A DNA stretch of 59,245 bases from contig MHBK01000071.1 of the NCBI GenBank assembly GCA_001804865.1, forward strand, positions 29,001 to 88,245. The letters run 5' to 3'. The stretch is from Lentisphaerae bacterium GWF2_57_35 (lineage in GTDB: Bacteria > Verrucomicrobiota > Kiritimatiellia > CAIQIC01 > GWF2-57-35). Under the pieces are notes generated by a model. It was not told the DNA's origin. It was given only the letters and a program-made list of their open reading frames with translations, and searched no databases. Below are positions 9,805 through 18,085 of the stretch, one piece after another (within the stretch, counting starts at the first letter, position 1; every line of letters begins with the position of its first letter). A program made the translations under genes and the position numbers.

Positions 9805-9942
9805 GGGTGCATCTTGACACGGCCCCCGCGCATACGAATAAGAATCCACGTCCTTACGGACGCGGCTACGTAGCCGCCGGCGTAAGCCGGTGGTTTCTTT
9901 CCAATGCCAGACGTTGAGGAGGGGCCGTGTCAAGATGCACCC
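9805..9942. mobile_element. 138-bp MITE with perfect 22-bp terminal inverted repeats and 9-bp target duplication
   Basis: The ends 9805-9826 (GGGTGCATCTTGACACGG, then CCCC) and 9921-9942 are exact reverse complements over 22 bases. The element is flanked on both sides by ATTACCATC (9796-9804 and 9943-9951), a perfect 9-base target-site duplication. The interior has three consecutive small palindromes (CGTCCttacGGACG, CGGCTACGTAGCCG, CCGGCgtaaGCCGG) and no coding capacity, so it must be moved in trans. It lies in the divergent region between the zinc-ribbon gene and the sigma-factor operon. A related, diverged copy is at 29974-30353. Confidence 0.85.
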
Positions 9943-9969
9943 ATTACCATCAACGAAGGAAAAGGAAAC

Positions 9970-9999
9970 TTGACACACTGGAAGCAATGTCCGTATTAA
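9970..9999 (+). promoter_or_regulatory. Possible sigma-70-type promoter of the sigma-factor operon
   Basis: TTGACA at 9970-9975 is followed after 18 bases by TATTAA at 9994-9999, a fair -10 match. It begins 19 bases after the right target duplication of the MITE and points into the sigma-factor gene at 10027. Sequence match only; an autoregulated ECF promoter would look different and could lie elsewhere in the gap. Confidence 0.3.
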
Positions 10000-10026
10000 G
10001 CTTCCATGAAGTCAGAAGAGACGAAC

Positions 10027-10680
10027 ATGGACCCTGCACCCGGTCGAAATATAATTGATGACGCCATGCTGGATAAGCTTGTCGGAGGCGACGAGGAGGC
10101 CTGGAAGCGTTTCTTTGAGGTTTTCGACTCGTTAATACGATCCATTGTTTCATGGCCCAAGTGGCATTTCTCCGAGACGATACGGGAAGATATTCTGCAA
10201 ACCGTACGCATGGAAATACACAAATCCTTGGGACGATTTAGAAAAGACTCTTCGCTGGAATACTTCGTAAAGCGCATCTGCATTCACCGCTGCATCGATG
10301 AAATTCGAAAGCAGGTCCGGGAACGCGAGTTAATGAGCCCCTACGATTACACCCAAGCGGGCTCGGATTATCGGGAAATGATGGCTGGAACCGGACTCGA
10401 TTTCGATCCGGTGCTTGCAGTCGTATTATCCGAACGCGCTTCGGCGCTAAGAGAAATCTTAAACGACATGGACGACACCTGCAAAAACACCATCGAGAGC
10501 TTCTACTTCAAGAACCAGTCTTATAAGGAAATGGCCGCACGTTTCAATATTTCGGTCATCACAGCAGGAACGCGCCTGGCGAAATGTCTGGACAAATTGA
10601 AGATCATCTTGCGAAGAAATCGTTTTTTCCGGGAAGAATGTTTGCCCACCACCGACTCTCATAGTAACTGCAATAGATGA
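10027..10680 (+). CDS. RNA polymerase sigma factor, ECF type
   Basis: 217 residues from the ATG at 10027, chosen because AGAAGAG lies 8-14 bases upstream; an in-frame ATG at 10006 would add seven residues but has no ribosome-binding site. The N-terminal half (EEAWKRFFEVFDSLIRSIV, then FVKRICIHRCIDEIRKQVRE) matches sigma region 2 and its -10-binding helix. The C-terminal half (about 150-205: TIESFYFKNQSYKEMAARFN, then the VITAGTRLAKCLDKLK recognition helix) matches region 4. It is the first gene of a plus-strand unit with an anti-sigma candidate 10 bases downstream and two envelope lipoproteins, so it probably controls this unit and perhaps the divergent one. Target promoters are not identifiable from one locus. 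Confidence 0.85.
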   Translation: MDPAPGRNIIDDAMLDKLVGGDEEAWKRFFEVFDSLIRSIVSWPKWHFSETIREDILQTVRMEIHKSLGRFRKDSSLEYFVKRICIHRCIDEIRKQVRERELMSPYDYTQAGSDYREMMAGTGLDFDPVLAVVLSERASALREILNDMDDTCKNTIESFYFKNQSYKEMAARFNISVITAGTRLAKCLDKLKIILRRNRFFREECLPTTDSHSNCNR

Positions 10681-10690
10681 GGACAGTTTT

Positions 10691-11494
10691 ATGGACTCAA
10701 ATCTAAAAAGAAGCAGAGCTCGTTTGTGGGCCTTCATTCACAATGAACTTGATGAGCGCGAGCGGACAATTGTTCAGAAGGAACTAGCCCATAGCGCAGA
10801 GTTTCGCCAGGAGATGGTGGAAGTGCAAAAAATAGACCGGGAACTTAACAATCTCTCCCAGGCGATGAAAACGTCCGAGGACGAGCTGGAAAATACGGTG
10901 CTGGCAGCATGGGAACGCGAATCCCAGCGGCACGAGAAAGCTCGTGAGCCGAACGCAACCGATCCATCAGCTCTCTTGACAACCCAGCGCAGTTGGTGGG
11001 TCAGGAGCCATAAAAAGTTCGCGAGCGCCGCACTCGCCCTGGCGGCAAGCTTAATGCTCGTTATGGGGGTAAGGAACTACACGTCCTCCGAACTGGCTTG
11101 GGCAGAGCCGGAGATTCGGATGGCGCTCAAATTCCGCGGGGAAGGCGGTGCGACCGAGTTGCCGATCTATTCGAAGAAGGACATGCAGACCTTTGCCTCT
11201 TTCCTGCGCGAGACCATCAAGAAAAACTATCGAAGGGTCGATACGGAAATCGAATTACGCTCTTTCTTGAAAAGCAATACGCAATGGACCCTGGTCACCA
11301 AGCTTCAGGAAATGCGCGCTCAAACCCTCTACGTGCAGGTCGAGGCCTATGATCGGCAACTCAAAACGCTCACCAAGGCATGGGCGAAGCAGTTTGATAA
11401 TTCTGACGTCTTCTACTCCAAAGTGGATGATTTTGGCGCACAGGTCGCACAAGATTTGGCGTCGATGCACGCCCAGCGCGACACGTCGCTTTAA
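10691..11494 (+). CDS. Membrane-anchored anti-sigma factor candidate
   Basis: 267 residues; GAGGAC lies upstream of the ATG. The cytosolic N-terminus (about 1-108) has the short acidic helical opening LWAFIHNELDERERTIVQKE, typical of anti-sigma domains that count and bind a sigma factor, but no zinc-finger HxxxCxxC. One transmembrane helix follows (about 109-128: FASAALALAASLMLVMGVR). The remaining 140 residues would be periplasmic, predicted helical, with no domain I recognise. Position directly after the ECF sigma gene supports the assignment. Expected action: hold the sigma factor at the membrane until an envelope signal releases it. The periplasmic part could sense the two downstream lipoproteins; that is inference. 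Confidence 0.6.
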   Translation: MDSNLKRSRARLWAFIHNELDERERTIVQKELAHSAEFRQEMVEVQKIDRELNNLSQAMKTSEDELENTVLAAWERESQRHEKAREPNATDPSALLTTQRSWWVRSHKKFASAALALAASLMLVMGVRNYTSSELAWAEPEIRMALKFRGEGGATELPIYSKKDMQTFASFLRETIKKNYRRVDTEIELRSFLKSNTQWTLVTKLQEMRAQTLYVQVEAYDRQLKTLTKAWAKQFDNSDVFYSKVDDFGAQVAQDLASMHAQRDTSL

Positions 11495-11524
11495 TAGCAA
11501 CCCGTTAAGAAAACGGAGTCGATC

Positions 11525-13606
11525 ATGGCTGCCAGCAGTATCAAGCGCATTAGCTTATCGTGTGTCGCCTTGTTCTGGTTTGGTTATCTGGTCCTGAACT
11601 CCGGCTGTTCAGCCCCTTCCTGGCAAGCGCAACCCGATTCGTCCGAGTTGTATCGCCATAACTGGTGGAATTACTACCAGCGAGGCCTGCTCCTGCTGGC
11701 GAACGGCGATTACCAGTCCGCTCGCGAAGATCTCGAGCGGTGCCTGGGACTCCGCTCGGGCGCTACATATGAATTCGCTCGCGACATGTGGAAAGCCAGA
11801 ACTTACGGCATGCACTTTCTGGACGACTATTTCCCCCATCGAGAATTGGGCGTCTGCTGCTATTATTTGGAAGATTGGAGCCGCGCTCAGCACTTCCTTG
11901 AGAAATCCCTCGCTCAAGAACCCTCCGGCCGCGCCAAATTTTATCTAAATCTGACACGGAAACACTTGTTGACCTCCGTACAAGCATCGCCGCCGTCCGT
12001 CAGGATTCTGGACGGAATGCCATCGACGACATGGACCAGCAATCGATCCGTTCGCATCGAAGGCCTCGCCGCGGGCGATGGATTCGTCAACTGCATTTTC
12101 TTGGGCCCCGAGCGCTTGTTTCTCGAAGAGGCTTCCCGGGAGGTCTCCTTTTCAAAGCAGTGGAAGCTTCAGCGCGGCGCCAACGAAATGGTCATCGTCG
12201 CCGCCGATCTTAAAAACCAGGAAACGAAGCACCCTCTTCGTTTAATGGCCGACTGGCAACCCCCCGCGGTGCTGATCAAGAACACCCGGTACAATGGGAC
12301 ACAGTGGATATTTGACGGCATTTGCCTGGATGACGGCGTGCTGGAGAGCCTCGAAGTTAACGGCAAGCTCATCCCAACCGCAACAAAATCTCACGGACCG
12401 ATCGCCGCCCTTCCCTTTAGCATCCCTTGCGAACCGAACCAGCAAATTATTCTGATCGCAAAGGATGCTGCACAGAATTGCTTTCGTACCATACTGACGC
12501 CGCCCTCGACCACGACCTCCTGGATGCCTTCTTTCTTACTAGCCATGACAGCTCCCGGCGAAACCACTGACGCAGGCAACGGACTGCAACTCGATGAGCA
12601 TGCGCCCCATCATGCCGATGGCGATGCGCTTAAACCCAGCCTGCGTCTGATCGGCCCCAAGATGGCCCATGTTTTTGACGAAGAGTATTATCTGGACTGC
12701 CTGGCCGGCGATCGTGGAGGACTCGCCGGAATCTCGATCAATGGCGAAGAGAATCTTCCTGCCGAACACAAAGGAATCCTCGAATATCGATTTGCGCGAC
12801 GACTGGGACTGGACATGGGCACAAATCTATTCTCCATTGCAGCCAGAGATTCTGCGGGAAACGAAAAGCGCATCGATTTGACCGTCATCCGCAAACAAGC
12901 CGAGTTTCTAAGCGAGGAATACCGGCTGAGCATCGGCGTGCCTCCTTTTTCCACCTATACGACCAATCAATTCAACGACCCCGTTCAGGAACAATCGATT
13001 CGGCGCATGGTGGAAAACGCGCTGCTGGCCTCGCCCATTCGATTCCGTCTTTTAGAGCGGGATGAAGGGTGGGATTACATCCTTCAGGAACAGCGGTTAA
13101 GCCTTTCCGATCTGACCGATCCAGCGGCCGCCTTGAGGATCGGAAAAATGCTGCCGGCCGAATTGTTGCTGATGACCACGCTGATCCGGCAAGGCCACGG
13201 GGTGACGGCCTATGCCCGGGTGGTCGATACGTCGGAAGGAGAAGTCCTGTGCACCGACGATGTTTACTACGAAGGAAGCGAGAACCGCATGCCCGAGCAA
13301 ATCGACGGGCTGATGATGAAAATAAAGCAAAGATTTCCTTTGCTTGAAGGGAAGATCGTTACGTTGTCGGGCGACAAATTAACTGTCGGCATCGGTGCGG
13401 GCAGCGGCGTTCGACCGGGAGCCAAGTTCGTCGTTTTACGAGCTCACAAGGGGGAAGCCGTTGAAGCCGCCGAAATAGTGCGATGCGGCGAGAAAACAGC
13501 GGAGGTCGTAATCGTCAAGCCCAAGGCTGACACATCGCTGGCCAGAGTCATCCCGGCTGAAGCCGGCAAAACGATCAAGACGGGAGATTATGTTTATGCA
13601 AGGTAA
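11525..13606 (+). CDS. TPR lipoprotein with C-terminal CsgG/FlgO-like domain
   Basis: 693 residues; GGAG lies 8 bases before the ATG. The signal peptide ends in a lipobox with Cys28 (VLNSGC), so it should be a lipid-anchored envelope protein. Residues about 40-145 form TPR-like helical repeats (LLLLANGDYQSAREDLERCL). Residues about 155-460 look like beta-rich Ig-type segments. Residues about 465-600 (IGVPPFSTYTT, RFRLLERDEGWDYILQEQRL, LRIGKMLPAELLLMTTLIR) match the CsgG/FlgO-like fold, and the last 80 residues resemble a FlgT C-terminal beta domain. A paralogous CsgG-like segment is in the next gene, which it overlaps by 17 bases, indicating translational coupling. CsgG-like domains form outer-membrane secretion pores or periplasmic rings; which applies here is unknown. 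Confidence 0.7.
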   Translation: MAASSIKRISLSCVALFWFGYLVLNSGCSAPSWQAQPDSSELYRHNWWNYYQRGLLLLANGDYQSAREDLERCLGLRSGATYEFARDMWKARTYGMHFLDDYFPHRELGVCCYYLEDWSRAQHFLEKSLAQEPSGRAKFYLNLTRKHLLTSVQASPPSVRILDGMPSTTWTSNRSVRIEGLAAGDGFVNCIFLGPERLFLEEASREVSFSKQWKLQRGANEMVIVAADLKNQETKHPLRLMADWQPPAVLIKNTRYNGTQWIFDGICLDDGVLESLEVNGKLIPTATKSHGPIAALPFSIPCEPNQQIILIAKDAAQNCFRTILTPPSTTTSWMPSFLLAMTAPGETTDAGNGLQLDEHAPHHADGDALKPSLRLIGPKMAHVFDEEYYLDCLAGDRGGLAGISINGEENLPAEHKGILEYRFARRLGLDMGTNLFSIAARDSAGNEKRIDLTVIRKQAEFLSEEYRLSIGVPPFSTYTTNQFNDPVQEQSIRRMVENALLASPIRFRLLERDEGWDYILQEQRLSLSDLTDPAAALRIGKMLPAELLLMTTLIRQGHGVTAYARVVDTSEGEVLCTDDVYYEGSENRMPEQIDGLMMKIKQRFPLLEGKIVTLSGDKLTVGIGAGSGVRPGAKFVVLRAHKGEAVEAAEIVRCGEKTAEVVIVKPKADTSLARVIPAEAGKTIKTGDYVYAR

Positions 13607-15536
13607 TCGGACATATAGGGCTTGGTTTCGCTCCACCGAGATTCGGTGGATCGCGGCCTTGATTGCTTTTAGCCTTGTGGCAGCTTGCGATCGCAAACCG
13701 GAAATCAGAGGAGTCCGGGCAATGGAAGCCATCTCCGCCAAGCCCTCGTTGAGCACGATCAAGTACCGGGCGCTGGTCATTGGCATCAGCGACTATGCCC
13801 GTCATCACGGCGACGGCTGGGAAAGCCTGGACACGGCGCGAAACGATGCGGCAAGCATAGCGGACTGCCTGGAACAACGATATGGATTCGAAGTACAGAG
13901 GCTGTTCGATCGCGAGGCCACACGCGAATCGATCCTGGTGGCCTTGGACGACCTGGCGAATTCTTCATCCGATGACGCCATACTCATTTATTATGCCGGG
14001 CATGGGTATTTCGACGAAGCCCTGGGCGAAGGCTACTGGATACCTTCTGATGCTCGCAAGACGGAAGGCGCCCGGCAGGCCCGCGAGGATTGGATTTGGA
14101 ACTCCATGATCACCAAGCTCGTCGGCGCCACCGAAGCACGGCATGTATTGGTCATTGCGGATTCATGCTATGGCGGCTCTCTTTTCCGCGGAGAACAAAT
14201 GCCGACGGGAAAGGACTTGGTGTGGTACCAACGCGCTTGGGAGAAACCGTCGCGGTATCTCATCACCAGCGGCGATCTCGAACCCGTTCTCGACAGCGGA
14301 GGCTCTCACAGCATCTTTGCCCAGGAACTGCTCAACTACTTCAACTATCCGGCGGACCGCCTCTTTGCCGCTTCCGACTTGGCTTTGGCCGTTCGACAAA
14401 AGGTCAGTGCGCTAACGGGACAAATGGTTCGCATGGGCCCCATGCCCTTGGCCAAGCATGCGGGCGGAGAATTCATCTTCAAAACACACGGGGTAAGCCT
14501 GCCCTCCCCAGTCGAAGAGGGATCGAAGACAGGCGGGCTCGAAATCTCGGGAAAAAACCGAAACACCGATTTTCCCAAAACGACAACCAACCCGAGTCCT
14601 TTGCCTAAAACGGAAAAAGTGCAGGCCGTTCAGGATGCGTTGGCGCTCAACCGGCAGGGGGCCACAAACACCGCCAAAAAGATCATCTCGTCGCTTTTCT
14701 CGCAGCCAGGCGAAGACCGCATGGTACTAGCCGTCGCCCATTATTTGAGCGAACAAACCCGTGCTCAAAAAAGAGATGCGTTGAGGACGCTTATCGAAAA
14801 ACTGGAGACGCGAAAACCGCAAGATCGGCGCGAAGGGGAAGGCATGGCCAAGCCTCGAATCGTCGGATGCCTGGGCCCTATCAGCGCCACGGGAGGCGCC
14901 GACGCTGACGCGCTGGCCTTGCTCGTCCAGATTTGCCTGCGAACGGAGTTGGATCAATCTGGCGACGTGCAAGTGGTGGAACGCGAAGCCTTGGAAAGCA
15001 TATTGCAGGAAATCGATCTCGGGTCTTCGGATTTGTCGGATGTTCGAGCACAGAACGCCCTAGGAAAATTGCTGCCGGCCGGCATGCTTCTTCTGGGAAA
15101 CATCATCCCCCTCAAGGATGCCCAGCAAATACATCTGCGCCTGGTGGACGCCGAAACATCCCGCATCATTGGCTCTTTTTCGGCGAGCTTGGACGATCGT
15201 GCGCCACTGGATGAAATTTGCAGCTCCTTGGCCTCTCAAATCGTTCACAAAGCGATTATCGCCCGGCCCTTGGAGGCGCGCATCACGCACGTTGAGCCAG
15301 CTCTTGTCCAAGCAGGCATTGGCCGGTTTCACGGGCTTCAGGAAGACGTCTGTTTCAACGTCGTTTCCAAGATCACCTCGGACGCCACTTATCCATTGGT
15401 ATCCAGTGAAACCAATATCGGACAAGCGCGGGTACGTCGAATAGGCGAAAGCGACGGGGAATTCGATGTGGTATGGAGCGTCGTCCCCCCGCCCTCTTCA
15501 GCCGATAATCTTTGGCTTAAAGAGCGAATCCATTAG
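13590..15536 (+). CDS. Caspase-like (peptidase C14) lipoprotein with CsgG/FlgO-like domain
   Basis: 648 residues; GGGAG lies just upstream of the ATG inside the previous gene. Lipobox Cys33 (SLVAAC) predicts a lipid anchor. Residues about 55-290 are a caspase/metacaspase domain: ALVIGISDYA at the first strand, His138 in YYAGHG and Cys193 in ADSCYGGS, so the catalytic pair is intact. A low-complexity linker follows (about 305-350). Residues about 425-560 (QVVEREALESILQEIDL, ALGKLLPAGMLLLGNII) repeat the CsgG-like pattern of the preceding protein. Co-transcription with a sigma/anti-sigma pair suggests a regulated envelope protease. Substrate unknown. The last 39 bases overlap the convergent deacetylase gene at 15498. 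Confidence 0.85.
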   Translation: MFMQGNRTYRAWFRSTEIRWIAALIAFSLVAACDRKPEIRGVRAMEAISAKPSLSTIKYRALVIGISDYARHHGDGWESLDTARNDAASIADCLEQRYGFEVQRLFDREATRESILVALDDLANSSSDDAILIYYAGHGYFDEALGEGYWIPSDARKTEGARQAREDWIWNSMITKLVGATEARHVLVIADSCYGGSLFRGEQMPTGKDLVWYQRAWEKPSRYLITSGDLEPVLDSGGSHSIFAQELLNYFNYPADRLFAASDLALAVRQKVSALTGQMVRMGPMPLAKHAGGEFIFKTHGVSLPSPVEEGSKTGGLEISGKNRNTDFPKTTTNPSPLPKTEKVQAVQDALALNRQGATNTAKKIISSLFSQPGEDRMVLAVAHYLSEQTRAQKRDALRTLIEKLETRKPQDRREGEGMAKPRIVGCLGPISATGGADADALALLVQICLRTELDQSGDVQVVEREALESILQEIDLGSSDLSDVRAQNALGKLLPAGMLLLGNIIPLKDAQQIHLRLVDAETSRIIGSFSASLDDRAPLDEICSSLASQIVHKAIIARPLEARITHVEPALVQAGIGRFHGLQEDVCFNVVSKITSDATYPLVSSETNIGQARVRRIGESDGEFDVVWSVVPPPSSADNLWLKERIH

Positions 15537-16382
15537 CTCGCCCAACTTATCGTCCCGCCCCATCGACCGGCCCTTCTCGAGAGCTTTCTCCAATCGTCCG
15601 TTGGCCCAGCGGCTGAGCCGGTACAAGGTGGAAAATTCGTAATCGGGCGCCGCACCGCCCTGTCCGCCCACCAATTCCCCACCCCGGCGCACATTGTCCT
15701 GCATCCAGGCCGGAAGACGCAAATGATATGGATTGCGCTTCACTTCCCCCACATGGAACGAAAGGGCCGCCACCAAATCGGCCACCTCCTCGGGCGTCGA
15801 TTCCACCATTAGATTGGGCGTCGCCATCTGCCCCCAGAACTCGGTTTCCACCACGATGACGCTGAAGGCTGGCTCCATTTCCTGCAGCGCATCCATCGCC
15901 AGGAAATGAGTGCCGATATGCGAACTGTTCCAATCCAGTTCGTGCGGGAAAAAAATCGCGCGGGGTTGCTGCCGATGAAGAAGGTCGACGATCGTCTCCA
16001 CCGAAGCGGCCCAGCCCTTGGGGTCCTGGTCGCGCGTTTTCACATTAATCTTTTCCAAACCGTTTTCACGCGTCTGGATCAGGCCCAAACCGAGGAAGCC
16101 GCAGGCGTTCTTCAACTCGATCAAGCGCTCGGCTTGGCGTTCCTTTAAGCTGCCCTGCGTGACGGCTACGTCGATCACGTTATACTTCGCTTCGCGCAGA
16201 AGCCTCAAAGGAAGAGCCCCGGCGATGCATTCGTCGTCCGGATGAGGCGAAAACAGCAACACCTTGGGCGCCTGCGCCGGAAGGGCCGGCTGGGGCAACG
16301 GCGCCAACCCGCCGAGTGGAATCAAAGCCCCTTCCTTCAACACGTGCGAATAGTCGGACACATATTTCAAAAACGGATTCAT
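15498..16382 (-). CDS. PIG-L/LmbE-family N-acetylglucosamine-type deacetylase
   Basis: 294 residues. The zinc site of the family is clear: SPHPDDE at 45-51 (His47, Asp50) and a second His pair in HELDWNSSHIGTH. The family removes acetyl groups from GlcNAc-containing small molecules or glycans. No signal peptide is seen, so it should be cytosolic. The gene lies 207 bases downstream of a ROK-type kinase on the same strand, which fits intracellular amino-sugar metabolism, but the substrate cannot be read from sequence. Its 3' end overlaps the convergent caspase gene by 39 bases. Confidence 0.85.
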   Translation of the reverse strand: MNPFLKYVSDYSHVLKEGALIPLGGLAPLPQPALPAQAPKVLLFSPHPDDECIAGALPLRLLREAKYNVIDVAVTQGSLKERQAERLIELKNACGFLGLGLIQTRENGLEKINVKTRDQDPKGWAASVETIVDLLHRQQPRAIFFPHELDWNSSHIGTHFLAMDALQEMEPAFSVIVVETEFWGQMATPNLMVESTPEEVADLVAALSFHVGEVKRNPYHLRLPAWMQDNVRRGGELVGGQGGAAPDYEFSTLYRLSRWANGRLEKALEKGRSMGRDDKLGELMDSLFKPKIIG

Positions 16383-16478
16383 CTGATGCCTCCCCCCCTG
16401 TGATCTTTATCTTTTCCGCAAGAAATAATCAAACCCACAAAAATCCCGCCACATCGGCATCGGAAAACGAAGAATCGT

Positions 16479-16562
16479 AGCCACAAAGATCACAGAGAAC
16501 ACAAAGAATTAGGGCAAGATCTTCCTTATTCTTTCTATGTGTTCTCTGTGATCTTTGTGGCT
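16479..16562. repeat. Inverted repeat with CACAAAGATCACAGAGAACA core (hairpin)
   Basis: The left arm 16479-16509 (AGCCACAAAGATCACAGAGA...) and right arm 16528-16562 are near-perfect reverse complements around a short spacer, filling most of the gap between the ROK-type and PIG-L genes. Transcribed, it would form a very long hairpin and could act as an mRNA-stabilising or terminating structure. I recall similar CTTTGTGTTCTCTGTG sequences scattered in other environmental genomes, so it is probably an interspersed repeat. Confidence 0.7.
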
Positions 16563-16589
16563 GCAAATTTTTTGCTTTTATTCTCCATC

Positions 16590-17999
16590 TCATCCCACCA
16601 CCGGCAAACTGGCCGCAGCCACGGCTTGTCCATGGCGTTTGTCCTTTTCGTCGGGGATATGAAAAGCGATCGCCTGATGCACGTCCGGAAAAATCTTCCG
16701 CAGGACTTCCTTGGCTCCTTCCATAATGACGCGTCCCCCTTCGCCGGTGGTCACCCGTCCAAGAATCAGGACATTGCGGATCGCATAGAAATCGGCGTAG
16801 TGGGCCAGGGCATAGCCCAGGTAGGCGCCCAGGGTCTGATAAATCTTGGACGCTCGAGGATCGCCGGCAGCCATCAGCTTCTGCACCTGCTTGAGCTTCT
16901 CGGGCAACGGCAACGCCTCATCCACCTCAATACCCGCCCGGGGAATCAGCCGTCCCACGCCTTGCTGCGAGAGATACTGAACGCCGCAACCGTAATCGCC
17001 CGACCATTCGTCCACCGGCGCCTGAGGGTTGTAGTCCACCGGCGCGAAGGCCAGTTCGTTCAACCAGGAAGTGATGCGTCCGTCCAGCGTCACGTAACCG
17101 GCCGCCAGACTCGAACCCAGCGCCATGCCCAAAACCCCGTTGTCGCCGATCGACATGGATCCGGCCAAGGCCGTTACCTCGCCGTCATTGACCAACTCGA
17201 AGGGAATATCGTTCCAGGCTTTTTTGATCTCAAGGAACAGATCCTTGACCCGCCGCTCAAAAAGATCGGAAGGAACGCCGCGAAACAGAGACGCCACTTT
17301 GACCCGGTTGTTCACATAGACGCCGGCGGAACTGCCGCCAATGGCATCGACGCGCGGCAGGTGTCCGGCCGCCCGTTTGAGCGAATCCATAATTTCATCG
17401 AAGTGCCATTGAGGGTCCGTCTGCTGCACCGGATTCCAAACCACTTCCTCGGTGAATACCGGCTGGCCGTCGATCACGGCGGCGACTTTACGATCGCTGG
17501 CTCCCAAATCGAAGCCAATCCGGCATCCATTTAAATGACGTCCCAACGGAACGGTCTTTTCCCGGGCCGGCGGCAGGTCCTCCCTGCGCACCAGCACGAC
17601 TTCAAACGGACGTTCGTAAATCCTGCGGCCCATGATATCCGCATCGAAAGAACCCGTCGCATTATCCATGTAATGCTTCTTGAGCCTCTCGCCGACGCTC
17701 GCCGGGCCTGCAAAATACACCTTGCACCCGCCCCGGGACCACAGCAGGAATTTGACCATGCGTTCGACGAACGTGTAGTTCCCCCTGGCCTCCGGGCAAC
17801 GTTCGTCAAAAAGTTCTTTGTCGAAATGAAACACCGAGCCGTCCGCCTGTTCCAAAGCCAGACGGACGGGAACGCCCTGCCCGGACGTCCGGACGCGCTC
17901 GCGAAAAGCCCGTACGACTAGCGCAGCAGGACGAAAATAGGCATCCAAAGCGGGAAGGATTTGCGGAACCGACAACGGCAGACCATGATTTTCATTCAT
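16590..17999 (-). CDS. ROK-family sugar kinase-like protein with N-terminal extension
   Basis: 469 residues. A ROK/actin-ATPase core starts near residue 158 with the phosphate-binding strand GCRIGFDLGASDRK, followed by GGSSAGVYVNN, the NDGEVTALAG motif near the active site and GMALGSSLAAGYV. The typical ROK zinc motif CxCGxxGC is not visible. The first 155 residues are an extra domain, not a helix-turn-helix, so it is not a classical ROK repressor. Likely phosphorylates a sugar in the cytosol; the neighbouring deacetylase suggests an acetylated amino sugar. It starts 35 bases after the terminator of the ribosomal-protein operon, so it needs its own promoter or readthrough. Confidence 0.75.
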   Translation of the reverse strand: MNENHGLPLSVPQILPALDAYFRPAALVVRAFRERVRTSGQGVPVRLALEQADGSVFHFDKELFDERCPEARGNYTFVERMVKFLLWSRGGCKVYFAGPASVGERLKKHYMDNATGSFDADIMGRRIYERPFEVVLVRREDLPPAREKTVPLGRHLNGCRIGFDLGASDRKVAAVIDGQPVFTEEVVWNPVQQTDPQWHFDEIMDSLKRAAGHLPRVDAIGGSSAGVYVNNRVKVASLFRGVPSDLFERRVKDLFLEIKKAWNDIPFELVNDGEVTALAGSMSIGDNGVLGMALGSSLAAGYVTLDGRITSWLNELAFAPVDYNPQAPVDEWSGDYGCGVQYLSQQGVGRLIPRAGIEVDEALPLPEKLKQVQKLMAAGDPRASKIYQTLGAYLGYALAHYADFYAIRNVLILGRVTTGEGGRVIMEGAKEVLRKIFPDVHQAIAFHIPDEKDKRHGQAVAAASLPVVG

Positions 18000-18033
18000 T
18001 ATCGGGAAAGGAAAAATGTGCGGCCCAAGGCAA

Positions 18034-18064
18034 TAAAAAAACCCCGCGGGACGACCCGCGGGGG
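18034..18064 (-). terminator. Rho-independent terminator of the thrS-infC-rpmI-rplT operon
   Basis: On the minus strand a 9-bp GC stem (CCCCGCGGG with CCCGCGGGG, loop of four) is followed by seven T. It lies 21 bases past the rplT stop codon. Confidence 0.9.
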
Positions 18065-18085
18065 CAATACGCCAACGGCTGTCGA

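Noticed and set aside
13590..15536. Toxin-antitoxin or gasdermin-type caspase cell-death pair
   Set aside because: No adjacent pore-forming gasdermin-like gene is present and the caspase carries a lipobox, which points to the envelope, not the cytosol.
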